From the NCBI GenBank assembly GCA_911728435.2, contig OU452202.1, positions 6,179,135 through 6,243,134 of the forward strand: 64,000 nt of DNA, given 5' to 3'. Positions 33,530 to 45,339 of the stretch are shown in pieces (within the stretch, counting starts at the first letter, position 1; each line of letters starts with the position of its first letter). The DNA comes from Apoderus coryli. Taxonomy: Eukaryota; Arthropoda; Insecta; Coleoptera; Attelabidae. Made by a program: the position numbers and the translations under genes. The notes under the pieces were generated by a model, which had not been told where the DNA came from, searched no databases, and worked only from the letters and a program-made list of their open reading frames with translations.

Positions 33530-34225
33530 CCAACTGTATCAATTACTGACTTAGGTACATCAAATTAATGGAGTCCAATCGAATGAGGAAATTGAAATTG
33601 AATTGATTAGGCAGTTTGTGCCAAAATAACTTTTGGTTTTTTTAACGAATATTTTGTGAAATATAAATTATTTCCCACACATTTTACTCACTCTGTATAA
33701 TTTGTACGAGCCACAATAGACAATGGCCGTACTCATTTTGAACATAAATACCAACCTACCTATACTTAAACATCATTAAATGTATACTAGCATAGATTTT
33801 CTATAAGATGTCTAAAATATATTCCCATAATTTATCAACAAACTCTATCGCTTTATCGGAAAGTTTGCTGATCTAGAGAAAATCTGTTACCATAAAGTAT
33901 CTGTTAACGATTGTCCAGAAATAGCAGTAAAAATGGTCATAAAGTTCGACCCTCTTGAAAGTGAATTTAATAGTACTTCAAACTTTCCGAATATTATCTG
34001 CTCTGGAAGTATTTATTGGCTAAAAGAATAATAATATATTACGTACATACTCATACTTCTTTTACACTTACGCGAAAAATCTATGATTATTGTAACATAT
34101 TATCACCGAATCTTAGATATTTTTTAAGCCTCTATTCTCGATATATTATCTTGGTTGGGTAATAATAAAATGTGTATTTGTATTACCCTATTACAACCAT
34201 AAATGTCTTATTCTGCAGCATAATA
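33530..34225. other. spacer, no gene seen
   Basis: No supported feature. Confidence 0.4.
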
Positions 34226-34639
34226 TACAGGGTGTCCCAAGGTTGTGCCAAACTTAAAAAGATTATGGGGCACATTGTGATAAATAACTTTTGCATAGAG
34301 TCCCCTAGTCATTTTTGCTTACAAAGTTGTTACCTACTTCAATGTTAAAAAAACGGTTGTGTCGCCCCAAAACTTTTCCGACACGAAATAATATACCTAA
34401 TCAAAAATATATGACCTGCCTAACGAACAGAATTTTAATAGTTATTTTGTCCGCTCTGCCACGCAATTATTTTTCATTATTATTATAATTGTCTATTTTC
34501 ATTAGTAAAAAGTATAAGTATAAACTAACGTAACTACTCTATCAATAACGCCAAAACGCTTTTTCAAATTATTGTATTATAATTCTAATAATATAGGTTC
34601 CAACTACCTAACTGATGACATTTCAATTAATCATCTCAG

Positions 34640-34870
34640 GGAACCTCAAAATGGTTATATATCTGGGTTCGAATCTCAGCTCTGGGAATATATTTTTTTA
34701 ATTTTTGATTAAACTAGTTAGTTTATTGGAAATAATAAAAGTACTTAATACAATAATTATAATAATAAAAATTATTAAAATTCTGTTTCGTTACGCAGGT
34801 GATATATTTTTGACTATATTATATCTTGTCGCGAAAGTTTTGCGCGACACAACCGATTTTTTTTTAATAC
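34640..34870 (+). repeat. tRNA-like SINE segment, copy 2
   Basis: GGGTTCGAATCTCAG resembles a Pol III B box. It is followed by TAGTTAGTTTATTGGAAATA and TTAAAATTCTGTTTCGTTAC, which are shared with 28190-28460 over about 240 bp. Confidence 0.45.
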
Positions 34871-35125
34871 AAATAATTAAAAAAATTATAATAAGGTTTC
34901 AAAATGAGGACCCCCAACTGCGTTACGTAAATCGACTCATTGTATCGCGCACCCGTTGGAAGATATGCTGTACGTGAGAGAGGCTGCCATCACTCTGCCT
35001 ACTAATTTTTCTTGGGTGCCTATAGGACTCTCATATACCAATGACATCATGTAGCCCCAGAAGAAAAAATCCAATGGGGTTAACTCGGGACTTCGCAGTG
35101 ACCACCTAACAGGTCCAGAGATATT
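34870..35125 (-). pseudogene. Tc1/mariner-like transposase, C-terminal third
   Basis: The minus frame reads GPVRWSLRSPELTPLDFFFW and GYMMSLVYESPIGTQE, then VGGPHFETLL before a stop. This is the segment around the third catalytic residue (PDLTPLDFFLW in the family, the last D of the DDD/DDE triad region) plus the C-terminal tail. One in-frame TGA interrupts it. It is non-functional. Confidence 0.75.
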
Positions 35126-35129
35126 TTTG

Positions 35130-36810
35130 TTTAAAAGACCAATTGTTTTGCTTTAAATTTTAATTTATTTGTTATCAGGAAATACTTACTAAACATTGTA
35201 ATGGAGATGAAGGACATAAGAAACAATACAGGTTTTTTTGTGTCTCCATTCAAGTGTATTAGGAGTACATTCATAAAGTCGATATTGTCCACAATTTCAT
35301 TTTAGTCGAAATCGCAGATAAAGTGCTCGACATTGGTATCTTTTGCGAGAAAGTTTTGGGTTTTAACCGTTAAGGGAGTTAGGGGAGGCCAGATACTTTT
35401 ATGGGAATAGTTCATGGGAATTGGTAGTTGTGCACAAACTTCTTTTTTTCATAGGCAATTTTTTCATAAATTCATTTTCAAAACACTACTGAAAGTGTGT
35501 ATAATAAATGCATTACTAATTGGTTCAAACTGAAGCTCTTGGACAGGTAGAAGCATCAAAACAGAAATTCAAGAAGTTGAGACGCAGCACGTAAGGGAAA
35601 CTTACCAGAGTGCTAGTTGAGATGTTGAGTTTTACGGGGCAGGGAAAGAGGAGGCTTACAGCCTCATGTAACTTCGTACGCTATTGTAGGTGTAGAAGGA
35701 CTACTACCATAGTGGAACGCCAATATGTTCAACGAACACCAATACATATGTTGAACGAATGTTTTGTGGTTGGTTAGAAAACATGCTGGTGAACTATATT
35801 ATGCATATCAGTCTGCAGTAAGCCAAACATACTTAACCCATGTTCTAGAAAATTGAGTAAGGACCTTTGCTAAGGGTGGAGTAGTTGCTATTAGAAAACG
35901 GTGTTTCTATAATGTTCTTTTTTATTTTTAAACTTTTTACGACGATATTTGCGACAACTGCGGCAGCATCACAGATCATCAGTGTTTATCTGCAATAGGA
36001 TAACTTTCTTTATGTTAAAACATTGTAACAAAATACCTAATTGGACTAAAAACTAAAAGCAACTTGTCTGTGACCGTCCATCAATATTTTGATATATAAT
36101 TATCATTATGCGGTTATAACATTTTAGTAGATTGATAGTTTAGTATTCAATAAATAGTTTCTTATCTAGTTCACTTATCTTTAATTTATTATTTTATGAT
36201 TATCTAAAGCAAAATGTATACTTTAAATAGCAGCATGCAAAATAAACGTCCAGTTATTTATTTTAGTAATGTTCTCAAGCCAGTTTTATCTTGACTAGCT
36301 GCAATAGAGCGCATAAATAGGTTTTTTTAATGAACGCTAACTACATATTATTCTGTGCTAAAATAATGAACCAATACAATTTAGATATGAGCAACAGTGT
36401 CGTAGGAAGAATTTATATTAAATTTTATCTGACAATAACTGAAGTTAAAAACAATAAAATGATCTTACTATACTCCTGATAAATGGGTTCTACATATAAT
36501 AAATAGAATAACTACTTTAAAATATTTAGTTTACAAGCTAATCTAATTACAACTGGAGCATAAAACAAAGTCTATTGGGCAATATAACCACCGCGAGCTA
36601 TTAGGACTAAACATAATCTATATAATATACAAACTAGAACACAATAAGTAATAAAATAATAATTTTAGGAGTAAAACAAAAAGTCGTTCTCTACAAAATC
36701 AATATTCCAATATAATTATTAAGATTAACGAAAGTTTCAGGCATTATCATTTTTGTTATTAATCTTTCCAATCAAACATTTATTGTGTAGCATGCTTCTT
36801 ACAAAATGTA
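35130..36810. other. spacer, no gene seen
   Basis: No supported feature. Confidence 0.4.
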
Positions 36811-36813
36811 CGA

Positions 36814-36841
36814 CTGATGATGGGATCAGGGATCCCGAAAC
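36814..36841 (+). ncRNA. hammerhead-ribozyme-like core
   Basis: CTGATGA (36814-36820), T, perfect stem GGGATC/GATCCC with AGG loop, then GAAAC (36837-36841). The following TATAATAATTTTTTATTATA is a palindrome that could extend the fold. The stem sequence differs from the other copies while pairing is kept, which is the pattern expected of a selected structure. Confidence 0.55.
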
Positions 36842-37370
36842 ATGTATAATAATTTTTTATTATAGATGTGCTGATATTCAATTATATTGGAATATTAATA
36901 ATAATAATAAACAGTTTATTTGCAGTCATATATAAAGAAAAATTTTCAATGCATAACGTGTAAACATAATAAACTAAAAGTAAAATACAACTATATACTC
37001 CAAAAATGGACTACCTGCTATATGTAGATGTAAAATAAAATAGTAAGCATGCAGCAGATATTAATGCAACATTATTATTAATTGAAAACAGTAATTACTA
37101 TTACTACATTCATTTGCACAAAGAACGAAATTTGGTTAAAAAATCGGCTAAGGCTGCGCCTAAGGTCTCGCTTTAGTTCGTTGGCAGTTGAAATCGGAAA
37201 GGTTATTTTATATTGTCATATATTGTCAAAGTTTAAAAAAATCATATTTTTTGCATTGTTAATAGAAAATGCCAATGTTCCATATCAAACGAAAGAGCAC
37301 ATAAATCTCTACAATGTGTATTTGGAACGTTTTTTAATCGCCGTTATATTTAAGTAAATATAAGTCAATA

Positions 37371-37588
37371 TACAAAGTGTTTCAAAAAAAGCTGGCCAAA
37401 ATTTGTGAGCGAATTGGGGGCATATAATCATGAAAAAAACCTAAATTGTAGTGTTTGAAAAGTCCTTATTTACAAAGATACTAAGTAAATAAGGACTTTT
37501 CGAAAAATTACAATTTAGGTTATTTTCATGATTAGATGTCCCCAATTCGCTCACAAATTTTGGCCAGCTTTTTTTGATACACCTTGTA
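37371..37588. mobile_element. 218-bp hairpin MITE
   Basis: An almost perfect palindrome with about 100-bp arms: AGCTGGCCAAAATTTGTGAG at 37391 is mirrored near 37547-37568, and GTAAATAAGGACTTTT near 37483 mirrors the left arm around a centre of about 10 bp. Ends are ACAAAGTGTTTC and GATACACCTTGT. TAT/ATA flanks fit a TA target. Confidence 0.8.
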
Positions 37589-38648
37589 TAGTAACAAAAA
37601 ATATTAATAAAATAAAAATATCATCACCTGTAGTTATTTTAGACAAATGAACACATATGGTCAAATAACAATAAAAGTTGTATAATGGGTATTTCAGTTA
37701 AAATTATTGTTTTTTTTTATTTATTGGCCATTAGTTGGTATACAATGAATATACCTATATTGGCATGTCAATTCAATTACTTTTAAAAACATATCAGATC
37801 ACTATTAAACATCAAAACATTAAAAAATATAAAAAACATTAAAAACAACAAAAAATAACAAATAAAGAATACAGAATAAAATAGCAATAATAGTTAACAT
37901 TTAAAGACAAACAATATAGATTAATACAAAAACAACTGCCAAGACACACGAGGCCACCAGCGAAACAAAAGAGATCACAGCATGGTGGAGCAATCCTCAA
38001 CAAATTCTTGCAGCGTGTAAAAACCATTTACAGCCAAGAATGATTTTAAACTGCTTTTAAAATTAATTAGTGAAGTAGAGCTTAAAATTTCTCGGGACAG
38101 CATATTAAAATAATAAATACCCGATTATCAATTTGAAATTTTGGTTAAATTGGGCGCCTGGCAGAATATAAGTTGGTATGCTATTATTTGTTTACTAATA
38201 GCAAATATGAATTTAATCTTTGCTAATAGTTTGTGTCACTGTATAAATATAAAATATATAAATCGAAAATATACTTTTCCAACTGGCTGCCATCGGGATT
38301 TTTTTATTAGTATGTACTCGTATGTACTAATCAAGTGGATATATGGCAACAAATTAATAGCCCTTTATACTGGAAACTAAATTATTGTTACTTAAATTTA
38401 CACTATTTATTATTCTGTTATCTACATTTATACCTTATACAACTATAGAAATTTGCCCTACCTGTACATACCTACATATAATTTTGCGTTTTTCTATTGG
38501 CACAAGAACACTTTCTGTTTACCTGTTATTTATTATAATAGATACCTTACACAAGGAAAGATTCCTTGTCTAACTGACATTATATACTACATTATACATA
38601 CAAACGCTCTACCCTGGATAAAATCTTTTAACTTTCATTTCTTCCAAG

Positions 38649-38720
38649 AGCAGAGTGGCGCAGTGGAAGCGTGCTGGGCCCATAACCCAGAGGTCCGTGG
38701 ATCGAAACCACGCTCTGCTA
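38649..38720 (+). tRNA. initiator tRNA-Met (CAT)
   Basis: 72 nt, anticodon CAT at 38681-38683, perfect acceptor pairing, T-loop ATCGAAA typical of eukaryotic initiator tRNA. Seven T at 38725-38731 supply a Pol III terminator. A- and B-box regions (TGGCGCAGTGG and GGATCGAAACC) are intact. Reads the same as the copy at 2120-2191. Confidence 0.95.
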
Positions 38721-38788
38721 TACATTTTTTTGTAGTTTAATAGTTTAATTGTTTTTTCCTACGAGCGTGCGGTAAAGTGCATATTTTT

Positions 38789-38816
38789 AGTGCGGAAAGT
38801 TACACTTTTCCGCACT
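38789..38816. repeat. 10-bp stem-loop downstream of tRNA-iMet
   Basis: AGTGCGGAAA and TTTCCGCACT pair around an 8-nt loop, about 70 bp past the tRNA. The hairpin is kept in the other repeat copy (near 2033-2063), with the two arms intact while the loop differs. Its role is unknown. Confidence 0.6.
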
Positions 38817-39459
38817 GTTTTTAATAATGCTATAACTGTCAAACTGACAATTCAGGTAACAACAATTGACACATTTGTGAAATATGTCTTTTTGATAAAT
38901 GAACATCTGGTGAAATAACAATAAAACCGTGCTCGTATGTCTGTATAATATAATGGGTATTTCAGATAGAATAACTATCAAGATGATTTTTTGATTATAT
39001 CTGGCGACTGTCTATTATTTGTTTATTAACAGCTTTTGTCAATGTAGACTAAGTATAAATAAATAAATCGAAAATCTACTTTTCCGTCTGGCTGCTAGCG
39101 GGATTTGTTTTTTAAATTACGGAAAGTAACAAATAATTTATACTACTCTCGTTTCATCTCAAAGTAATATGTTTCTTCTCATTTTTCAATAAAAATAGTT
39201 TATTGTCTGGTATATTTTTGCCATGAGGGAAAAGCTATAAAGAAAAGAACTACCGTTATGCGGCGTCGAAAAATTATCTGATGATGAATGTAAAATATCT
39301 TTCCACATGAACGCCTCCTTTTAGTACAGTCAATCAGTTGTTCAGTTAAAGCCTACTGCATGTTGCTCGAATAATGGTCAGATTGAAATATAAACAGTAA
39401 CAGAAATTTATATATTTTTATAGGTCACTGTATATTTTTATTATTTTTAATTTTAACAA

Positions 39460-39931
39460 TAATTCCTACACGTTGTGTAGCTATGGTGATTTCTCTTGAA
39501 TAATTTTAAATAACAGCTAAAAAAACTGAAAAGTTGTTTAAACTATTACGTGTGATTTACCACCACCTATTTTTGAATTGAAAATCTACCGTATTTAAAA
39601 ATAACAAGATGATGATGGTTTTTCAAGAACGAAACGTCGTAGTGAAAATTTGTGAAAGCTATTTTATTCTCTTCAAAAAGTACCAATGAGAGAGTGCCTT
39701 TTATTTTTTTAAATCTGTAAATAATAATGTCAGAAATAACTAAAAACTAAAATCGCAAAAAATCGTTTTTTCCAAAAATTTTCGAAAACGGCTAAAGATA
39801 GTTTACTTTTGATAACACCATTTTTTAAAATGTGTTTAAATTGTGCAACTTTTTTCTAATTTAACCGACATTGTAACCTACCGTTTCCAAGATTGCAATG
39901 CTATCCCATTCTTATCTTGGACACGGTGTAT
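39460..39931. mobile_element. half copy of the ACACTGTGTCC foldback element
   Basis: Matches the right half of the element at 22851-23966, ending CTTATCTTGGACACGGTGT. The left half is missing. Confidence 0.7.
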
Positions 39932-39958
39932 ATGTTCAAATGTAAATTAGCCAGACAT

Positions 39959-39985
39959 GTTTCGGAATCATAATTCCATCATCAG
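39959..39985 (-). ncRNA. hammerhead-ribozyme-like core
   Basis: Minus strand: CTGATGA (39979-39985), T, stem GGAAT/ATTCC with TATG loop, GAAAC (39959-39963), then ATGTCTGGCTA. Stem bases differ from the other copies but pairing is retained. Confidence 0.55.
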
Positions 39986-40422
39986 TGGCACTATATTCAT
40001 TGTATTGAAATTTCAGGTCTTCAAAACATGGAATTTAAACATTTATACATAATACATTTTGTGAACAAGATGTTTTAGATCTAAAAGTTAAAAGGAATTC
40101 ATTACTACATTAAAATACAATATTTTAACTAACTTCCAATCAATCACGAAAGGTTCAATAATATTTAAAACGGAATTCTTCCTTGTTATTTGCATTCTAA
40201 TAAACTTTCATTTATTGCATTTTCTAATGATATACAAAAAGAAAAAGTACTAGATACTACAATTACAACATAATAATGTTTGTTTAACCATTTTTGTGTA
40301 ATGTTTGTGAATAGTTAATATTGTATTTTAATGTAGTAATGAATTGCTTTTAAATGTTATCTCTAAATTTTTTTTTTGCAAAATGTACTAGGTATATGAA
40401 TGAAGATTCTACTATAGTGCCA

Positions 40423-40449
40423 GTGATGATAGAATTTTGATTCCGAAAC
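40423..40449 (+). ncRNA. degenerate hammerhead-like core
   Basis: GTGATGA replaces CTGATGA and the stem AGAAT/ATTCC has one mismatch, followed by GAAAC. The core C is lost, so it is probably inactive. Confidence 0.35.
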
Positions 40450-40549
40450 AAGTCTGGTTTATTTAAATTTGATCATATATATATATATAAAGATATTTTG
40501 TGGAGCAAACGTCTTTGATTTATAAATTATTCAATATTTGTAAGCAAGT

Positions 40550-40800
40550 TTTTTATGACACATTTCATGGTTATATTCTATCTACCTATAAATAACTAGT
40601 CAATATTTCTGCTGTGTTTAGGAAATATGTTTTTTTAACCCCTTTTTACACTCTTTTCGAATGCCAATATGATCTATTTTTGTATGGTTAATGTTTTCGG
40701 TTATACTCTAGTAAACCATTGAAAAATTATTTAATATTTTGGACAAGTGAGAAGTATGAATTTTTTTAGTTTTAATCCCCTAGCTTTCATATTCATTTAT
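40550..40800. repeat. second locus of the 30.9 kb satellite
   Basis: Contains TTATATTCTATC, AATAACTAGTCAATATTTCT and CACTCTTTTCGAATGCCAAT blocks in the same order as the 30930-31830 units. About two diverged units. Confidence 0.6.
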
Positions 40801-41255
40801 TCTGCACTCACGGCAGCAAATTTTTGCAAACTGTATGCGTTATCCGTTAGAAAAGATCTTACTTCCTCTTGAATTCAGTCAGAGATCGGTACCACTTTAT
40901 ATTATGAGGAAGCACATAATAAAAATACCCAGAATATTTTGGCGATCTTTTGAAAAACTAACGATGAGGACGAGGTAAGTACAACGGATCCCTCCCCCTC
41001 GATTTCTATCCCTAAAAGTTTGACAAAATACCTTATACAGAAAAATAGAGGGCATTGTGAGCAAATGGTGGTTTTTAAATGCATTTCTACAAGTGCCGCT
41101 ATACGGTATATCAAAAATTCATATTATGGCTCTTTTCTGCAATATGACACTTCAAGACAACTATGCCATACGCAATTGAAGAATATATAAGAAAATAATA
41201 CTGGTATTAATGATTGTAAGTTCATGTAGGTTTTTAGGTACTGTAAAATATATAG
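40800..41255. other. spacer, no gene seen
   Basis: No supported feature. Confidence 0.4.
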
Positions 41256-41259
41256 GCTT

Positions 41260-41562
41260 CTACTCAGCTTGCTACAAAGTGCATCCACGTGCGGCATCAA
41301 AACTTATTTGCAAGTCCGCTGCTCTGTATCTGTTGAAATTTAGAGCCACCGTTTTTTCGAAATTAATAATTAGTCTGTTCTTCTGACACCATATCTGGAA
41401 CTCGTTCAGTGTAACATTGATTTTATGCTTTAGTACTTCAGGATCCCTATCCGACAGTGAAATAGTTGTATATCATCAGCATACAGATAAAGCCAACTAA
41501 ACGTTATATTTCCAGGAAGATCATTCACGTAGACCAAAAATAGCATCAGACCATATAATAAC
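41260..41562 (-). pseudogene. LINE reverse transcriptase fragment (YADD)
   Basis: Minus-strand frames give LMLFLVYVNDLPGN, LYLYADDIQLFH with the YADD catalytic box, then after a frameshift LNEFQIWCQKNRLIINFEKT. This is the palm and downstream region of a non-LTR reverse transcriptase (compare the typical W..N.L..N..KT block). Two frameshifts or stops make it a relic. The clade is not assigned; a CR1/Jockey-like group is possible. Confidence 0.7.
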
Positions 41563-41564
41563 CA

Positions 41565-42118
41565 AAAACATGAATTTTCGGTGAAATAAAAAAAATCATG
41601 AAACTAAGCCTCCATAAACATAATATATGACATGGAGAGCTAAAAACCTTATATTTCTATATACTTCAAACGTATATAACGTTCAGGCAATGATTTAGTA
41701 CATTCTCAGCGTTAAAAACTATGGAAAATTTGTTAAATGTTTAATTTCGAATCTAAGCGTAGTATGGTTTTCATATAAATCAATTAATGGTAAAATTTTA
41801 GTAGTTCTATAAGAGACAAGGAAGCAGTCAAAACTAGAAACACCCTGCTCGAACTAAATCCAAATAACTACTAACGACGTGAAGACGCAAACATTTCTTT
41901 GATGTTTCCTAAGGCCTTGCTGCTACCTAAAATATGCCATGACGAATGATATACGGGATTAATTTAATTTTCGCAGCGACTTGTGCCGACTCTCTAGACC
42001 CGTTTGGTGGAGATTTGTATTTAGAATGACAAAGACGAAACGCATTTGCATTATATTTGCTATTTCTATACAAACGTACATTACAACATTACAAAAAACA
42101 ACAAAATAAAAATATATT
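41565..42118. other. spacer, no gene seen
   Basis: No supported feature. Confidence 0.4.
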
Positions 42119-42120
42119 AT

Positions 42121-43968
42121 ACAGGGTGAGTCACGAGGGACTGTACATACTTCTACCATAAGTAGAGGCACATTAGGGGATCATCAAATGACCAATAAAA
42201 ACTGTCTCCTTGTTTTCATTATTAATATACAGGGTGAATTATGGATATTCACCAAAACAATGTTTCGTCATATCTTTTCAATGCTTAAGTCGATTTATCT
42301 CATTTTTTTATGAAAGTGTGTATTGGTGCCTGGCAACTAACTGACATATTCAGAATTGAGAAAATCCAGGTCCGTCTTCGAGAAAATTTGTGGGACTGCG
42401 TCATATTCAACACTTCACCCTGTATCTGATTTTTCAAAAATCTGATATAATTTTTTCAGAGGGCATAAATAGACAGTTAGACCTGGGTATTTGAATTTTT
42501 TGTTACACTCACCTCACATTTCCAATTAAAGATTCATTTTAGAGCCAAATTGAAAACTGGCAATAATGAAGTATCTTACTGTATAATAATGTTTAGTTAT
42601 TAAAAATAAATCTTCAAAATAGACAGAAACGACACACACTGTGCTCCAGTTTGGTAAATACCATAATTTGAATTGAATTACAGGGCCGGATTTAAAAATC
42701 TGGCATATCTGGTTCATCCCAATAATTCACCCTGTATGTAACTTTTTCCACCCGTAATAGACAGAAAACAGATAAAATATGTTTGTAATAACCTAGTTTT
42801 CTTATTTGTTTGAGGAAAACTCATGTGTCTAATTATTTTAATCGGAATGAAATGAACAAGCCAGGGAAATGTTTATTCATAAATTAAGAAATAAAATAAA
42901 AAACAATAACCAAACAATAAAACAATTTTAGCAATGTGGAACAAAGTAAAAGACAATTTAATAAACATTACGATTATAAAAGATGTTCAAAATGAAATCC
43001 ATCTGCCTTAATACACTTTTCTTGACGAATGTTTAAATGTGTAATGGATTTTCTGATTGTCAATGGGTCATTTCTGATAATATTAACAGTGAATAATTCT
43101 GCGTTAATGAGCTGTTGTGTTTTATAATCGTAATGTCTGATAAATTGTTTTTTACTTTGTTCCACATTGTTAAAACTGTTTTATTGTTTTTTATTTTATT
43201 TCTTAATTTATGAATACACATTTCTCTGGCTTGTTCATTTCATTCCGATTAAAATAATTAGACACATGAGTTTTCCTCAAACAAATAAGAAAACTAGGTT
43301 ATTACAAACATTTTTTATCTGTTTTCTGTCTGTTACGGGGGAAAAAGTTACGTACACGGTGAATTTTTGGGATGAACCAGATATGCCAGATTTTTAAATC
43401 CGGCCCTGTAAATCAATTCAAATTATCGTATTTACCATACTGGAGCACAGTGTGTGTCATTTCTGTCTATTTTGAAGATTTCTTTTTAAAAACTAAGCAT
43501 TATTGTACAGTAAGATACTTTATTATTGCCAATTTTCAATTTGGCTCTAAAATGAATCTTTAATTGGAAATGTGAGGTGAGTGTAACAAAAAATTCAAAT
43601 ACCCAGGTCTAACTGTCTATTTATGCCATCTGAAAAAATTATATCAGATTTTTGAAAAATCATATACAGGGTGAAGTGTTGAATATGAAGCAGTCCCACA
43701 AATTTTCTCGAAGACGGACCTGGATTTTCGCAATTCTGAATACGTCAGTTAGTTGCCAGGCACCAATACACACTTCTATAAAAAAATGAGATAAATCGAC
43801 TTAATCATTGAAAAGATATGACGAAACATTGTTTTGGTGAATATCCATAATTCACCCTGTATATTAATAATGAAAACAAGGAGACAGTTTTTAATGATCA
43901 TTTGATGATCCCCTAATGTGCCTCTACTTATGGTAGACGTATGTACAGTTCCTCGTGACTCACCCTGT
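42121..43968. mobile_element. 1.85 kb foldback element with about 0.85 kb arms
   Basis: Ends are ACAGGGTGAGTCACGAGG (42121) and its complement ending at 43968. The arms (about 42121-42975 and 43135-43968) match almost throughout with a few percent divergence. They share internal ACAGGGTG-type motifs near 42230, 42415 and 42727 with their mirror partners near 43850, 43665 and 43360. The 160-bp centre encodes a transposase tail. TAT flanks are present on both sides. Confidence 0.85.
42974..43165 (-). pseudogene. Tc1/mariner-like transposase C-terminal region
   Basis: 63 codons on the minus strand. The internal TIRKSITHLNIRQEKCIKAD and terminal GFHFEHLL match the tail of the DDE transposase family whose larger relics lie at 34870 and 54330. 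It occupies the centre of the long palindrome, so the element looks like an autonomous transposon reduced to giant arms plus a stub. Confidence 0.6.
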
Positions 43969-43969
43969 A

Positions 43970-45335
43970 TAAAACAACTATTTAAGCCTATCATACATTG
44001 TCGTGTAATTTTAGGTAAGGGTAAAAGTATAGGACTCAAAATGGAGTCATTCTACGTTTCATAAATTTCTTACCGCTTTTATCTTACAATGTGCATTTCG
44101 CTACCCATAAACCAATTTGTAACAGTCGTCTAGAAATGAATGAGACCCTTGATTTTTCGATCGTATCCTGTCTATTCTACTGTGAATAATACGTAATCAA
44201 ATCAAACTATGACCAAATAAAGAAATAATGCGTATGTAAGTAAAAATGAACCTCAATTTGCTACCGACGAAAATATATTGTAATAAAATAATATATTATG
44301 TGAGGGTGATTTGTCCATATCAGTAATATCCAGTTTATATTGAATTTGAATATTTGTCGACTGAGTGAAGCTTGAAGATATTAATTATAATCCTCTTGTT
44401 ATAGCCAAACTTCGAAGCTCTGGCGCGTCTATGTTTGACTAGTCAATTCTCAGGTCCGACTTAAAGTCCTAGCCAAAGCCCTAATCAAAGACGTTTTTCG
44501 GCCTTTGACTAAAGAATTCGCGTCAAACTTAGGATATATTAATTTCGTCATAAATTCGAAACAGAATTTCATGAAATTAGTGGGGTATTATAGTGTATTA
44601 GTTTGTTAGATTAGGTATAATAAAACATTTTTTAATTTTAAGGCTTGTAGGTACATATTGAATTCCTTGGGAACTTTCATGAATTTGAGTGCATTAATCT
44701 CTGTTTACTATTCATTAATTTATTCGGCGATATCATATGGGAAAATGGGTAATTTGCGTCTAGCTTATGGTTACCCCACTATGGTGTTCATATAAAAAAG
44801 ATAGGGAAGGTCCAGCATAGATTATTGAGGCTCATCGCCTATAGAACATTGTATTGATGCGTTTATGTAAAAAAGAATGTGCAATTATTGTTGTTGTTCT
44901 AATTTTAATTCAGTTTTTGTATGTAACTTTCTTTGTGTTTTTTAGTTTTACATGACGTGCGAATGTACCTACTTGTTGATGTATACCAACTTATGGCTAA
45001 TAAAGATATTATTTTAATATTGTCGTAATTAAAATCAACAATTAGTCTTTATTCTGACATGGTGAGCCATTATCACATTAAGAATTGCACAATACGTTAG
45101 ATCTTTTACATCATTTTGAAGTGCATTTTTTATCGCAGTCGCATTTTATAAAGCCTTGACCCCCAAATTTAGAATCTTTTGCACTGATATCACTTAGAGA
45201 CAGCTGAACGTGGGACACATAATATGTATTTTCTTAATTTCCAACATTATTGGAATATTATTATTATTCCAATATTATTGGAAATTAACAAAATTCTCTT
45301 TGCATTCTTTTATTTGATTTCTCGAAAAAAAAAAT
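43970..45335. other. spacer with one weak inverted pair
   Basis: No gene is seen. GGCCTTTGACTAAAGAA near 44500 is inverted relative to CTTCAGTCAAAGACCG near 45738. This may be the ends of a decayed element enclosing the 45340-45715 fragment. Confidence 0.3.
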
Positions 45336-45339
45336 GTAC

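Larger units (their letters stand above)
34228..35125 (-). mobile_element. Tc1/mariner-like element relic with ACAGGGTGTCCC end
   Basis: The left end is ACAGGGTGTCCCAAGG. An inner inverted pair (AACGGTTGTGTCGCCCC-type at 34352 against GCGACACAACCG at about 34843) shows long-arm structure. The right end is not resolved. The minus strand at 34870-35125 carries a transposase relic, and a tRNA-like segment lies between the arms. Confidence 0.5.
37640..39120 (+). repeat. dispersed repeat carrying tRNA-iMet, copy 2
   Basis: Matches 1880-3410 in reverse orientation. A second unit starts before the window of homology ends: CTATTATTTG occurs at 38181 and again at 39012, and GCTGCCATCGGGATTT at about 38284 reappears as GCTGCTAGCGGGATTT at about 39092. 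This gives a period of about 0.83 kb. The unit end (AATAACAATAAAA ... ATAATGGGTATTTCAG) occurs both near 37663 and near 38915. Thus the repeat is partly tandem. Confidence 0.75.
39935..40470. mobile_element. 0.5 kb inverted-end element with hammerhead-like motifs at both ends
   Basis: The left end (minus orientation) carries a CTGATGA-stem-GAAAC core at 39959-39985. The right end (plus orientation) carries a degenerate version at 40423-40449. Flanks TAAATTAGCCAGACATG and CAAGTCTGGTTTATTTA are also inverted. It may be the inverted ends of a Penelope-like element with the interior deleted. Confidence 0.5.

Noticed and set aside
38141..38740. Several short open frames around the tRNA repeat
   Set aside because: They run through the tRNA and repeat sequence and mirror similar frames at 2984-3395; no coding signature.
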